Shown piece after piece: positions 42,678 to 50,688 of a DNA stretch of 64,000 nt. The stretch spans positions 121,579 through 185,578 of the forward strand of contig CAWAMI010000009.1 in assembly GCA_963783105.1 (NCBI GenBank), written 5' to 3'. Position numbers and translations under genes: made by a program. Every line of letters starts with the position of its first letter. The stretch's first letter is position 1. The notes below the pieces were generated by a model. That model saw nothing but the letters and a program-made list of their open reading frames with translations. It did not search any database and was not told the origin of the DNA. This DNA is from JAVEDQ01 sp963783105. Lineage in GTDB: Bacteria > Actinomycetota > Actinomycetes > Frankiales > Frankiaceae.

Positions 42678-44252
42678 ATGGTTGCTCACGCTCCGAAGTC
42701 GAGCCAGGGCCGCAAGCGCATCGCCCCCGCGATCCTGCTGCTCTCCTTCACCCTGACCGGCGCGGTGGCTTGCGAGCCCGCGCAGCCCGCGAAGCCGATC
42801 GCGAAGCCGACGTCGACGCCCAAGCCGACGACCACGCCCAAGCCGACCACCACACCCACGACCACGCCGACCGGCACGCCCACGGCAACCCCGACGGGGA
42901 CGCCGGCGCCCGTCACGTCCCCGGCGACCTCCACGCCGACCCCGACGGTCACCCCGACCCCGACGCCGACCCCGACGGTCACGCCGACGCCGACCCCCAC
43001 GGTCACGCCGACCCCGACCCCCACGGTCACGCCGACCCCGAGCCCGACGATCCCGAGCTCCACCGTGGGCGTCGCGGCGAAGCAGGCCGACAGCGTGGTC
43101 GACGCCTTCGGCGTCAACGTCCACATGAACTACCCGGGCCGCTACCAGGACGTCAACCAGGTCAAGACGAACCTGCAGAACCTCGGCGTCCGGCACGTGC
43201 GCGACGAGATGTACAACTACGCCTCGAAGGAATGGCCCGCCCTGCGGACGCTGGGCGCCGCCGGCATCAAGGTCAACCTGATCATGGGTCGTCCGGACCT
43301 CGCGAGCGGCACCCCCGAGCAGCTCGTGGCCCGGATGAAGAAGGAGCTCATTCCCTCCGGCACCGTCGAGTCGCTCGAGGGCGCCAACGAGTGGGACCAG
43401 AGCGGCTCGTCCACCTGGGCCGCCGACCTCAAGGCCCACCAGACGTCCGTGTACAAGGCCGTCAAGGGCGACCCGGCCACGGCCAACCTGCCGGTGCTCA
43501 TGCCCTCCCTGGCCAAGCGCACCGGCTGGGACCAGCTCGGCAACCTCGACCCCGTCTCCGACTACGGCAACCTGCACCTCTACCCGGGCGGCCAGGTGCC
43601 GTCGAGCGGGCTGGACGGTGTGCTCAACCTGTCCAAGGTCTCGAGCGGCTCGCAGAAGACGATCACCACCGAGGCCGGTTTCACCGACGCGATGAACAAC
43701 ACCAGCACCCACCGCCCGACCCCGGACAACGTGACCGCGATCTACGGTCCGCGCCTGCTGCTCGAGCACTACAACCGTGGCGTCGCCCGGATGTACAGCT
43801 ACGAACTGGTCGACCAGCGCGACGACCCGAACGGTGTGGACAAGGAGGCCAACTTCGGCCTGCTCAACTACGACTGGACGCCGAAGCCCGAGTACACCGC
43901 CCTGCAGAACTTCTTCGGCCTGCTGAACGACAAGGGCGCCGCGTTCACCCCGGGCAAGCTCGACTACAAGCTCACCGGGGCCCCGTCGGACCTGCGGCAG
44001 ACCCTCGTGCAGAAGCGGGACGGCCGGTTCTACCTGGTCATGTGGCGCGACTGCAGCATCTGGGACCCGGCGGCGAAGAAGGCCGTGGCCTGCTCGACGT
44101 CGAACGTGACGGTCAGCCTCGGTCAGACGGCGGACGTCAACCGCTTCCGCCCGTCGGTGCAGAAGGCCGCCGTGGCCACGAACGCCGCGACCAAGTCGCT
44201 GACCGTGCCGGTCGGCGCCGACATCCAGGTGCTGGAGGTCAAGCTCAGGTGA
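42678..44252 (+). CDS. Secreted predicted glycoside hydrolase with Thr-Pro linker, clan GH-A-like
   Basis: 524 residues. Signal helix APAILLLSFTLTGAVAC with a non-canonical lipobox, then a linker of about 95 residues made almost only of Thr and Pro. The barrel domain has GVNVHMNYPGRYQDV, RHVRDEMYNYAS, EGANEWDQSGSS (candidate acid/base), GNLHLYPGG and TTEAGFTDAMNN (candidate nucleophile), then a beta-rich tail (RQTLVQKRDGRFYLVMW). No C-terminal membrane anchor. Closest relatives are the three other glycosidase-like proteins in this window. Confidence 0.8.
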   Translation: MVAHAPKSSQGRKRIAPAILLLSFTLTGAVACEPAQPAKPIAKPTSTPKPTTTPKPTTTPTTTPTGTPTATPTGTPAPVTSPATSTPTPTVTPTPTPTPTVTPTPTPTVTPTPTPTVTPTPSPTIPSSTVGVAAKQADSVVDAFGVNVHMNYPGRYQDVNQVKTNLQNLGVRHVRDEMYNYASKEWPALRTLGAAGIKVNLIMGRPDLASGTPEQLVARMKKELIPSGTVESLEGANEWDQSGSSTWAADLKAHQTSVYKAVKGDPATANLPVLMPSLAKRTGWDQLGNLDPVSDYGNLHLYPGGQVPSSGLDGVLNLSKVSSGSQKTITTEAGFTDAMNNTSTHRPTPDNVTAIYGPRLLLEHYNRGVARMYSYELVDQRDDPNGVDKEANFGLLNYDWTPKPEYTALQNFFGLLNDKGAAFTPGKLDYKLTGAPSDLRQTLVQKRDGRFYLVMWRDCSIWDPAAKKAVACSTSNVTVSLGQTADVNRFRPSVQKAAVATNAATKSLTVPVGADIQVLEVKLR

Positions 44253-44270
44253 GCTGAGCGAGCGAACGAC

Positions 44271-44314
44271 GAGAGGGCCGGGAGACGGTGCAGACACCGT
44301 CTCCCGGCCCTCTC
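44271..44314. terminator. Strong bidirectional terminator
   Basis: A perfect 20-bp stem (44271-44290 with 44295-44314) around a CAGA loop, between two convergent glycosidase genes. Among the longest perfect hairpins in the window. Confidence 0.9.
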
Positions 44315-44348
44315 GCTGCGTCCGGCCCCGGGGCCGGCCAGGACCGCG

Positions 44349-45671
44349 CTACTTGATGGTGAGCGCCACGACCTCGCCGCCGAGGCTCACCGGCACGGAC
44401 GAGCCGGTCACCGTCTGCTGGGGCGTGGCCGAGGTGCTCGGACGGATCACACCGACCCTCGAGGACTTGCCGAGCTTGACCGTCACGTTCGACTTGGCGA
44501 CCGAGATCGGCTTCAGCGTCTTGGTGTTCCAGACGGAGACGTCGCGCCAGAGGAACAGCACGAAGGTGCCGTCCCGCTTCTGGAACAGCATCTGCCGGAG
44601 GTCGGTCCCGCCGCCGTTCACGGCGTAGGCCAGCGATCCGGTGGTGAAGCCCGCACCCGGGTCGTTCATCAGCGTGAGCAGATTCCGCATCGCGTAGAAG
44701 GCCGGCTTGCGGCTCCAGTCGTAGCGGACGAGCCCGAGGTTGGTGATGTAGGAGTCCTTCTCCGGGTCCGGCTTCGACTCGATGAGCTGGAAGCCGAAGG
44801 TGTTGGACAGGCCCCGTCGCATGTCCTCGAGGACCATGCGCGGGTAGTAGGTGGCCGCGGCGGCCTCCGACGAGGGCCGGTGCCCGCAGCCGCAGTTGAC
44901 CGCGTTGTGGTAGCCGGTCTCGGTGGAGACGGCCGGCTTCGCCTGCCGGTTGACCTTGCTCGCCGCGAGGCGGCTGTCGAGCATGTTCGACGGAGGCATG
45001 CCGCCGGGGTAGGTGTGCAGGTTGCCGGCGTCGAGCCACTTGCTGACGTCGCCGAGCTGCGAGTAATGCTTGTCGCCGCCCACCGAGGGACCGAAGACCT
45101 GGTACTTCTTGGTCACCGGGTTGGCCTTGAGCTGCGTGTAGAGGTTCTTCTGGTGGGCGCGCACCTCCGCGGCCCAGTTCGACCCGCTGCGGCGGTCCCA
45201 CTCGTTGGCGCCCTCGAAGGCGTAGATGACGCTCGGGACCTGGGTGGCGGCCACGTTGACGATCTGCGGCACGGTGCCGCCGAGGTTGTTGGGCCGGCCC
45301 ATCGTGAACAGGGCGGTGATGCCGGTCTTCGCCTTGATGTCGTTGAGGTAGGCCACCTGGCCCTTGTTGTTCGCCCACAGCTCGGTGCGGATGTGCCGCA
45401 CCCGCAGCTCCTGCAGCGCACTGATCACACGGGCGTGGTCGTCCCAGTGGTTGTTGGCCTTGCTCGACTCGATCTTGATCCCGAAGCCGTTGGCGAGGGA
45501 GTCGGCGGGCTTCGCCTTCACCGTGGGCAGCGCGGCGAGCGCGGGGGCGGAGTCGGTGGTGCTCAGGCCACCGAAGGCCAGAGCGGTGACGGTGAGCACG
45601 GTCCCGGTCGCGAGGAGCCGGGCGCGGCCGCGGGAGAGGCGCTTCCGTGAGCGGGCAGCGGAGATCGGCAA
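44349..45671 (-). CDS. Secreted predicted glycoside hydrolase under c-di-AMP riboswitch, clan GH-A-like
   Basis: 440 residues from TTG 45671, with GGAAAGGG six bases upstream. The open frame extends to an ATG at 45746, but that codon lies inside the riboswitch and is rejected. Signal peptide: basic start, then LLATGTVLTVTALAFGG. The barrel has GFGIKIESSKANNHWDD, RHIRTELWANN, EGANEWDRRSGS (candidate acid/base), GNLHTYPGGMPP and STETGYHNAVNCGCG (candidate nucleophile), then RQMLFQKRDGTFVLFLW in the beta tail. The first strand differs from the GVN(V/I)H motif of the paralogues. It probably remodels surface glycan when c-di-AMP is low, by analogy with rpf genes. Confidence 0.8.
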   Translation of the reverse strand: MPISAARSRKRLSRGRARLLATGTVLTVTALAFGGLSTTDSAPALAALPTVKAKPADSLANGFGIKIESSKANNHWDDHARVISALQELRVRHIRTELWANNKGQVAYLNDIKAKTGITALFTMGRPNNLGGTVPQIVNVAATQVPSVIYAFEGANEWDRRSGSNWAAEVRAHQKNLYTQLKANPVTKKYQVFGPSVGGDKHYSQLGDVSKWLDAGNLHTYPGGMPPSNMLDSRLAASKVNRQAKPAVSTETGYHNAVNCGCGHRPSSEAAAATYYPRMVLEDMRRGLSNTFGFQLIESKPDPEKDSYITNLGLVRYDWSRKPAFYAMRNLLTLMNDPGAGFTTGSLAYAVNGGGTDLRQMLFQKRDGTFVLFLWRDVSVWNTKTLKPISVAKSNVTVKLGKSSRVGVIRPSTSATPQQTVTGSSVPVSLGGEVVALTIK

Positions 45672-45683
45672 GGCAGGCCCTTT

Positions 45684-45831
45684 CCCGTCGCCTGCGGAGT
45701 TAGCTGTCGGGTTCGGGCTGGGAGGCCCGGCCAGGTTGCGAGACATGCGTCCCGTATCGGCTTCACCCCGAGACGAGCCAGGAGGACGGCTCGTCGAAAG
45801 TGGGTTCCCCGCTCCTGCCCGGTCTGACGGT
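45684..45831 (-). promoter_or_regulatory. ydaO/yuaA-type cyclic di-AMP riboswitch
   Basis: Read on the minus strand the leader has, in order, the conserved blocks of this class: AGGAGCGGGGAACCC (about 45818-45802), an 8-bp hairpin GACGAGCC/GGCTCGTC (45795-45772), TCGGGGTGAAGCC (about 45771-45759), and the highly conserved 3' block CCGAACCCGACAGCTAAC (45716-45699) followed by GCAGGCGACGGG, whose end can pair with CCGTC at 45830-45826 as the closing stem. The glycosidase start lies 12 bases downstream. In actinobacteria this class typically controls resuscitation-promoting factors and other wall hydrolases; c-di-AMP binding turns expression off. Confidence 0.88.
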
Positions 45832-46291
45832 GGGTGAGATCTCCGGGCTGGGCAGGACTCGGCGGTGGCCCGGAACCGGCTCGTCGAAGACCAGCCGTGC
45901 CGAGCTTGCCTCGCGGACGAGCCGTTCCGTCCGGCGGGCGCAAACTGTGCGGGGGATCACTGAGGGCAGGGGTGTAACCAGCCGAAAAGTCGGTTTCGCC
46001 GGAAGCCGAACCGACCGGAATGTCCGGGATTTCAACGGACTGCAAGATCAGGAGTGTTGGAGGTCACCGACACGGAGACACTTCACGGCAACTTCGGGGG
46101 ATTGCCGCACACTGCCCGATTCGAAGGAGGACTCGTACGCCGGTCGGGCCACAAGCCCGGCTGACCGGATCGCCACGACGGGCGCCCGGGCCTTCGCGAT
46201 CGAACTGAGAGCGCGATGTCCCCGGCACCTCGCCGCCGCGGTCCGCGCCGGAACGAGCTCCCCCCGCCAGCTCCCGAAGAGGTCCCCAGCC
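45832..46291. other. Intergenic region upstream of the repeat-tailed glycosidase
   Basis: About 460 bp between the riboswitch and GTG 46292. The frame of the downstream gene is open here, but the translated sequence has no signal or domain, so I do not count it as coding. It contains AGGAGG-like words (46125-46132) and several G/C-rich inverted repeats. It presumably holds promoters for both divergent genes. No second ydaO motif is visible. Confidence 0.5.
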
Positions 46292-48895
46292 GTGTCGATG
46301 TCCCGCGCCGACGGCGCGAGATCGTGTCCGAATTCCCCCGGCTCGCCCGGTTCCCGCTCCGCCCGCCGCCCGTCGGCGAGGCGGGTGGTCGGCCGGGCCT
46401 CCCGGCTCGTCTCCACCGCTCTGGTCGCTGGTCTCGTCGGCGTGCCGGTGCTCCTGCCCGGCGCCGCCTCGGCCGAGCCCGCCCCCACCTCGGACGAGCA
46501 GGCCCAGCCGGTCGGCGACTTCCTCAACTCGCTCGGCGTCAACATCCACATGAGTTACGGCAAGACGCGGTACGCCGACGCGAACGCCACGGTCGCGGCG
46601 CTCCGCCAGCTCGGCTTCACCCACGTCCGCGAGAACTTCCGGCCGACCAACACCGCAGAGCACAAGCGTCTCCGGGTGCTGCGCGACGCCGGCATCCGGT
46701 TCAACATGCTCATCCCGCGTCCCGACGAGCCGGACGGCAAGGACCCTGGCCAGTCCGTGAGCGTCATCGCGGACCAGTTCGCCGCCTCCACGGACTCCAT
46801 CGAAGGGCCCAACGAGTTCAACAACTCGAAGATGGCGGACTGGCCGAACGCGCTTCGCCGCTCGCAGGAGGCGCTGCGATCCTCGGCGTCGAGCAACGCC
46901 GCCACCCGCGGCAAGCCGCTCTACGGGCCGTCGCTCATCGGATTCAAGATGCCGAAGGACGCCCCGAAGGTGGGCGACCTGAGCCCGGACCTCGACTTCG
47001 GCAACGTGCACAGCTACCCGGGCGGAGAGACACCCGAGGTGCAGGTCGAGAAGCAGCTCAGCACCTACGGCGAGTACATCAGCAAGGGCAAGGCAGGGGT
47101 GGCCACCGAGACCGGCTACCACAACGCCACGAGCAACACGCACAAGAACGGGCACCCGTCGACCACCGAGCGGACCGCGGGCGTCTACTACCCGCGGCTC
47201 TACTTCGAGTACTTCCGGCGTGGGGTGGCCCAGACCTTCGGCTACGAGCTGTTCGACGAGGGCACCACCGCGGACCAGGAAGACCACTTCGGCCTGTTCC
47301 GTGTCGACGGCTCCGCGAAGCCCGCCGCCGTCTCGCTCGGCAACCTCACCTCGATCCTGGCCGACGGCGGTCCCGCGCGGCACGACTCGCTGCCGTTCGG
47401 CATCGCCGATTCCGACGGCGACGCGGGCGACGTCCGGCACGTCCTGCTGCAGAAGAGCGACGGGACCTTCTACCTCGCCCTCTGGCGGACGGCGAGCATC
47501 GCCAAGCCCGGCGCGGGCAGCGCGGCACCGCAGGACTACCCGATCACCTCGAGCCCGCTGACCGTCCATCTGGACAAGCCGGTCCCGTCGGCTCGGGCCT
47601 TCCGGCCGTCATCCGGACGGGACGCCACCGACAGCTGGTCGTCCACGCAGGACATCACCACGCCGGTCGGCCCGGACGTGACCCTGGTCGAGCTCTCGCC
47701 CGGCGGGTCGAGCTCGCCGAGCAGCCCGCCGCCGAGCAACCCGGACGACCCGAACGGGGGCGGCGCGAGTCCGCCGCCCGGCGACCAGCCGCCCGGTGGC
47801 TCGGACGGTGGCGGGAACGGCGGGAGCGAGTCGCCGTCGCCCACGCCCACGCCCTCGCCGTCTGACCAGCCGGACCTCGGCGACGTGCTGAAGCTGCTGC
47901 CGTTGCCGCAGGTCGGGACGACGGACTGGACGCCCAAGCGCCTTCGCGGCAAGTACAAGCTGACCCCGCCGGTCGACAAGCCGATCGAGAACCCGCACTA
48001 CGACGTGGACGGGATTCCGCTGCGCGGAGACGTGCTCGACACCACGAAGCTCTCGCCAGGCCGGCACATCGTGCGGCTGAGCGGTTCGCCGGTCGCCGAG
48101 AACAAGCCGAGCGGCGTCCAGCCGAATGCGGGCAGCGCGCCGGCGGAGCAGCCGAAGGCGGAGAGCAGTGCGGCGCCGGATCAGCCGAACGCGGAGAGCA
48201 GTGCGGCGCCGGATCAGCCGAACGCGGAGAGCAGTGCGGCGCCGGCGGAGCAGCCGAAGGCGGAGAGCAGTGCGGCGGCGGATCAGCCGAAGGCGGAGAG
48301 CAGTGCGGCGGCGGAGCAGCCGAAGGCGGAGAGCAGTGCGGCGGCGGATCAGCCGAAGGCCGAGAGCAGTGCGGCGCCGGCGGAACCGGCGGACAGCAGC
48401 AACGGTCCGACGGCTCAGTCGAACGCCGCCGGCGGCAACACAGCGGCGACCCAGTCGAATGCCGGTGGAACCGCACCGGCGGTTCAGTCGAACGCCGGCA
48501 GCGGCACCGCCGCGACGGGTTCGACTGCTCAGCCGAACGGCGGCACCTCGGCGGCGGGTCCGACGGCCGGAGGCACCGTGCCTGCGGCGCAGCCGAACAG
48601 CGGCACCTCGGCGGCGGGTCCGACGGCCGGAGGCAACCTGCCTGCGGCGCAGCCGAACAGCGGCACCTCGGCGGCGGGTCCGACGGCCGGTTCGTCCGCC
48701 CCCGGCGCTGGTGGCGGCAACGCTGCGGCGGGTCAGCCGACCGGCGACGAACGGGTGCTGAGCGCCCAGGTCGTCGACGTCGAGCGGCAGGGGCCGGACG
48801 CGAAGACGGTGCTCACGCTGCTCGGCGCCGGGCTGCTCGCGGCCCAGGTCGGCGGGATCATCAGCTTCCGGCGCCGGCGGCGACGCAGGGCCTGA
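46292..48895 (+). CDS. Membrane-anchored predicted glycoside hydrolase with long repeat tail
   Basis: 867 residues from GTG 46292 (AAGAGGT about 8 bases upstream). Signal peptide ending LLPGAASAEP near residue 58. The barrel has GVNIHMSYGKTRY, THVRENFRPTN, EGPNEFNNSKMAD (candidate acid/base), GNVHSYPGGE and ATETGYHNATSN (candidate nucleophile). After a Ser/Pro/Gly linker and a small domain (KRLRGKYKLTPPVDKPIENP) comes a stretch of 11-12-residue repeats (QPKAESSAA-type, about seven), three 20-residue repeats (NSGTSAAGPTAGG-type), and a C-terminal helix VLTLLGAGLLAAQVGGIISF with seven Arg, a sortase-independent anchor. Confidence 0.78.
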   Translation: MSMSRADGARSCPNSPGSPGSRSARRPSARRVVGRASRLVSTALVAGLVGVPVLLPGAASAEPAPTSDEQAQPVGDFLNSLGVNIHMSYGKTRYADANATVAALRQLGFTHVRENFRPTNTAEHKRLRVLRDAGIRFNMLIPRPDEPDGKDPGQSVSVIADQFAASTDSIEGPNEFNNSKMADWPNALRRSQEALRSSASSNAATRGKPLYGPSLIGFKMPKDAPKVGDLSPDLDFGNVHSYPGGETPEVQVEKQLSTYGEYISKGKAGVATETGYHNATSNTHKNGHPSTTERTAGVYYPRLYFEYFRRGVAQTFGYELFDEGTTADQEDHFGLFRVDGSAKPAAVSLGNLTSILADGGPARHDSLPFGIADSDGDAGDVRHVLLQKSDGTFYLALWRTASIAKPGAGSAAPQDYPITSSPLTVHLDKPVPSARAFRPSSGRDATDSWSSTQDITTPVGPDVTLVELSPGGSSSPSSPPPSNPDDPNGGGASPPPGDQPPGGSDGGGNGGSESPSPTPTPSPSDQPDLGDVLKLLPLPQVGTTDWTPKRLRGKYKLTPPVDKPIENPHYDVDGIPLRGDVLDTTKLSPGRHIVRLSGSPVAENKPSGVQPNAGSAPAEQPKAESSAAPDQPNAESSAAPDQPNAESSAAPAEQPKAESSAAADQPKAESSAAAEQPKAESSAAADQPKAESSAAPAEPADSSNGPTAQSNAAGGNTAATQSNAGGTAPAVQSNAGSGTAATGSTAQPNGGTSAAGPTAGGTVPAAQPNSGTSAAGPTAGGNLPAAQPNSGTSAAGPTAGSSAPGAGGGNAAAGQPTGDERVLSAQVVDVERQGPDAKTVLTLLGAGLLAAQVGGIISFRRRRRRRA
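48149..48378 (+). repeat. 33-36-bp tandem coding repeats in the glycosidase tail
   Basis: About seven units encoding (D/E)QP(K/N)AESSAA(A/P). All are multiples of three bases. They form an extended stalk between the catalytic part and the membrane anchor. Confidence 0.9.
48532..48699 (+). repeat. 60-bp tandem coding repeats in the glycosidase tail
   Basis: Three units of about 60 bases, nearly identical, encoding a GGTSAAGPTAGG-type sequence joined by PAAQPNS. They continue the stalk. Confidence 0.9.
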
Positions 48896-48904
48896 CCGCC
48901 TGCG

Positions 48905-48930
48905 AACGGCCCCGGAACCGCGGGGCCGTT
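48905..48930. terminator. Hairpin after the repeat-tailed glycosidase
   Basis: A perfect 10-bp stem AACGGCCCCG/CGGGGCCGTT (48905-48914 with 48921-48930) with a 6-base loop, just past the stop at 48895. Confidence 0.65.
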
Positions 48931-48935
48931 TGCGC

Positions 48936-49420
48936 CTGCCGTTCGCGGTCGCCGCGGACCCGTTCGCGGTTGTCGCGGGAATCCGCCGCGGATTCCGCGG
49001 AGGCCGCGAACGCCTCGGGCCGTTCGCGGTTGGTGCGGCGCTGCTGGTGGACCGGTGCGGGCCCTGTTCGCGGTTGCTGCGGGGCCGTTCGCGGTTGTCG
49101 CGGGAATTCGCCGCGGATTCCGCGGAGGCCGCGAACGCCTCGGGCCGTTCGCGGTTGGTGCGGCGCTGCTGGTGGACCGGTGCGGGCCCTGTTCGCGGTT
49201 GCTGCGGGGCCGTTCGCGGTTGCCGCGGAGATCCGCCGCGGATTCCGCGGAGGCCGCGAACGCCTCGGGCCGTTCGCGGTTGGTGCGGCGCTGCTGGTGG
49301 ACCGGTGCGGGCCCTGTTCGCGGTTGCTGCGGGGCCGTTCGCGGTTGTCGCGGGAATTCGCCGCGGATTCCGCGGAGGCCGCGAACGCCTCGGGCCGTTC
49401 GCGGTTGGTGCGGCGCTGCT
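48936..49420. repeat. 125-bp tandem repeat array, about four copies
   Basis: The landmark GATTCCGCGGAGGCCGCGAA recurs at 48991, 49116, 49241 and 49366, exactly 125 bp apart. Each unit carries three copies of GTTCGCGGTTG and the dyad CCGCGGATTCCGCGG. All three plus-strand frames stay open because the repeats lack stops, but 125 is not a multiple of three, so the frames rotate and no stable protein repeat results. I read it as non-coding. Confidence 0.93.
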
Positions 49421-49499
49421 CGCGCTTACCGCGGCCCTGCTCGCGCTTACCGCGGCGCCGTTCGCGCCTACCGCGGCCCCGTTCGCACCTAACGAGGAC
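49416..49499. repeat. 21-bp tandem repeats, four units, next to the 125-bp array
   Basis: Starting with CTGCTCGCGCTTACCGCGGC the unit recurs every 21 bases through 49499, the last two copies more diverged. It directly abuts the stop codon of the GT4 gene at 49502. Confidence 0.85.
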
Positions 49500-49501
49500 C
49501 C

Positions 49502-50686
49502 TCAGGCCGCGGGGCGGTCCCGGCGGTGCTCGATCGCCGCGGAGTAGGCCCGCAGGTGCGCCTCGACGCAGGACTCCAGCGACAGTTCGGCCAGCGCGAT
49601 CTCGCGGGACCGCTTGGCCATGGTGAAGCGCAGCTCCGGCTCCTCGGCCAGCTGCGTCAGCCGGTCCGACATGGCCGCCGGGTTGCGCGGCGGCACGCAG
49701 AAGCCGGTCTCGCCGTGCCGCACCGCCTCCGCGACACCGCCGACGTCACTGGCCACGACCGGCACGCCGGTGAGCATCGCCTCGATGATCGCCGTCGGCA
49801 CGCCCTCCGAGCGCGGCTCGGAGCCGACCGCGAACACGTCGAGCGCCGAGAGGAACGCCGCCGAGTTCATCGCCGGCGGCAGGCTGTCCACCGTCTCGTC
49901 GGGCAGCCCGAAGGAGGCGGCGAGTTGCTCGACGCTGCGCTGGTACTCCTCGTGCCCTGGCGCGCGTCCGCCGCGGACCCGCAGGGTCACCTCGGGCAGC
50001 CGGCGCCGGACGCGGCCCACCGCCTCGACCACGTACTGGTGGCCCTTCTGGGCGTTGAGGTTGCCGAGGTCCCCCACGAGGACCTCGTCCTCGGCCACCC
50101 CGAGCCGGTCCCGGACCGCCTGTCGCTCCGCCGGCGTCGGCGGGGCGAACTCGGTGCCGCTGACCGGGGGGTAGTAGGGCACGAGACGGTCGCCCAGCTT
50201 GTCGAGGCCGGGGTAGAGCGAGCCGACGGTCGTGCCGGTGACCAGCACCGAGTCGGCGTAGCGCTGCACCAGCGGCGCGGTCATCGCCCGCAGGGCGCGC
50301 GGGGCCCGGGTGTCGAGGATCTGCCAGATGATCGGGAGCCGTCGGCGGCGCGCGCCCAGCGCACCGTCGAGGCTCATGACCCCGTGCAGCTGGACGAGGT
50401 CGATGCCGTGCTTGGTCAGGAACCGCTCGAGCAGGTCCACCTGCGGCCGGAACGAGCTCACGAGACCCCAGTGGGTCGAGAGGTTCGTCGTCGCCCGCAG
50501 CCGGTGCAGCGTCGCGCGGTAGGTCTCGATCCCGGCGGCGACCAGGCGGTCGTAGCCGTCGCCCTCCTGGTCGGGGAGGAGGACGACCGGCTCGTAGCCG
50601 GCGGCGCTCAGCGGCTCGGCGAGGCGCACGACCTGGTTGTGGGCGCCCCCGTAGGTAGGGCCGGGGATGTAGTAGAGGATCCGCAC
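49502..50686 (-). CDS. Glycosyltransferase family 4 protein
   Basis: 394 residues from GTG 50686. YYIPGPTYGGAHNQVVRLAE opens the acceptor domain. The donor domain shows VGDLGNLNAQKGHQYVVEAV, LRVRGGRAPGHEEYQRSVEQ and GSEPRSEGVPTAIIEAMLTG with the E-x7-E acid pair. Two bases separate it from the upstream TagF/TagB-like gene, so they form an operon and may act on the same linkage unit. Confidence 0.87.
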   Translation of the reverse strand: MRILYYIPGPTYGGAHNQVVRLAEPLSAAGYEPVVLLPDQEGDGYDRLVAAGIETYRATLHRLRATTNLSTHWGLVSSFRPQVDLLERFLTKHGIDLVQLHGVMSLDGALGARRRRLPIIWQILDTRAPRALRAMTAPLVQRYADSVLVTGTTVGSLYPGLDKLGDRLVPYYPPVSGTEFAPPTPAERQAVRDRLGVAEDEVLVGDLGNLNAQKGHQYVVEAVGRVRRRLPEVTLRVRGGRAPGHEEYQRSVEQLAASFGLPDETVDSLPPAMNSAAFLSALDVFAVGSEPRSEGVPTAIIEAMLTGVPVVASDVGGVAEAVRHGETGFCVPPRNPAAMSDRLTQLAEEPELRFTMAKRSREIALAELSLESCVEAHLRAYSAAIEHRRDRPAA

Positions 50687-50688
50687 GC

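Noticed and set aside
45672..45746. ATG at 45746 as start of the riboswitch-controlled glycosidase
   Set aside because: It lies inside the conserved ydaO aptamer; TTG 45671 with GGAAAGGG follows the aptamer and keeps the signal peptide.
48930..49626. Overlapping plus-strand open frames across the 125-bp repeat
   Set aside because: All three frames are open only because the repeat has no stops; the 125-bp unit rotates the frame and the translations are Arg/Ala low complexity running into the GT4 gene antisense.
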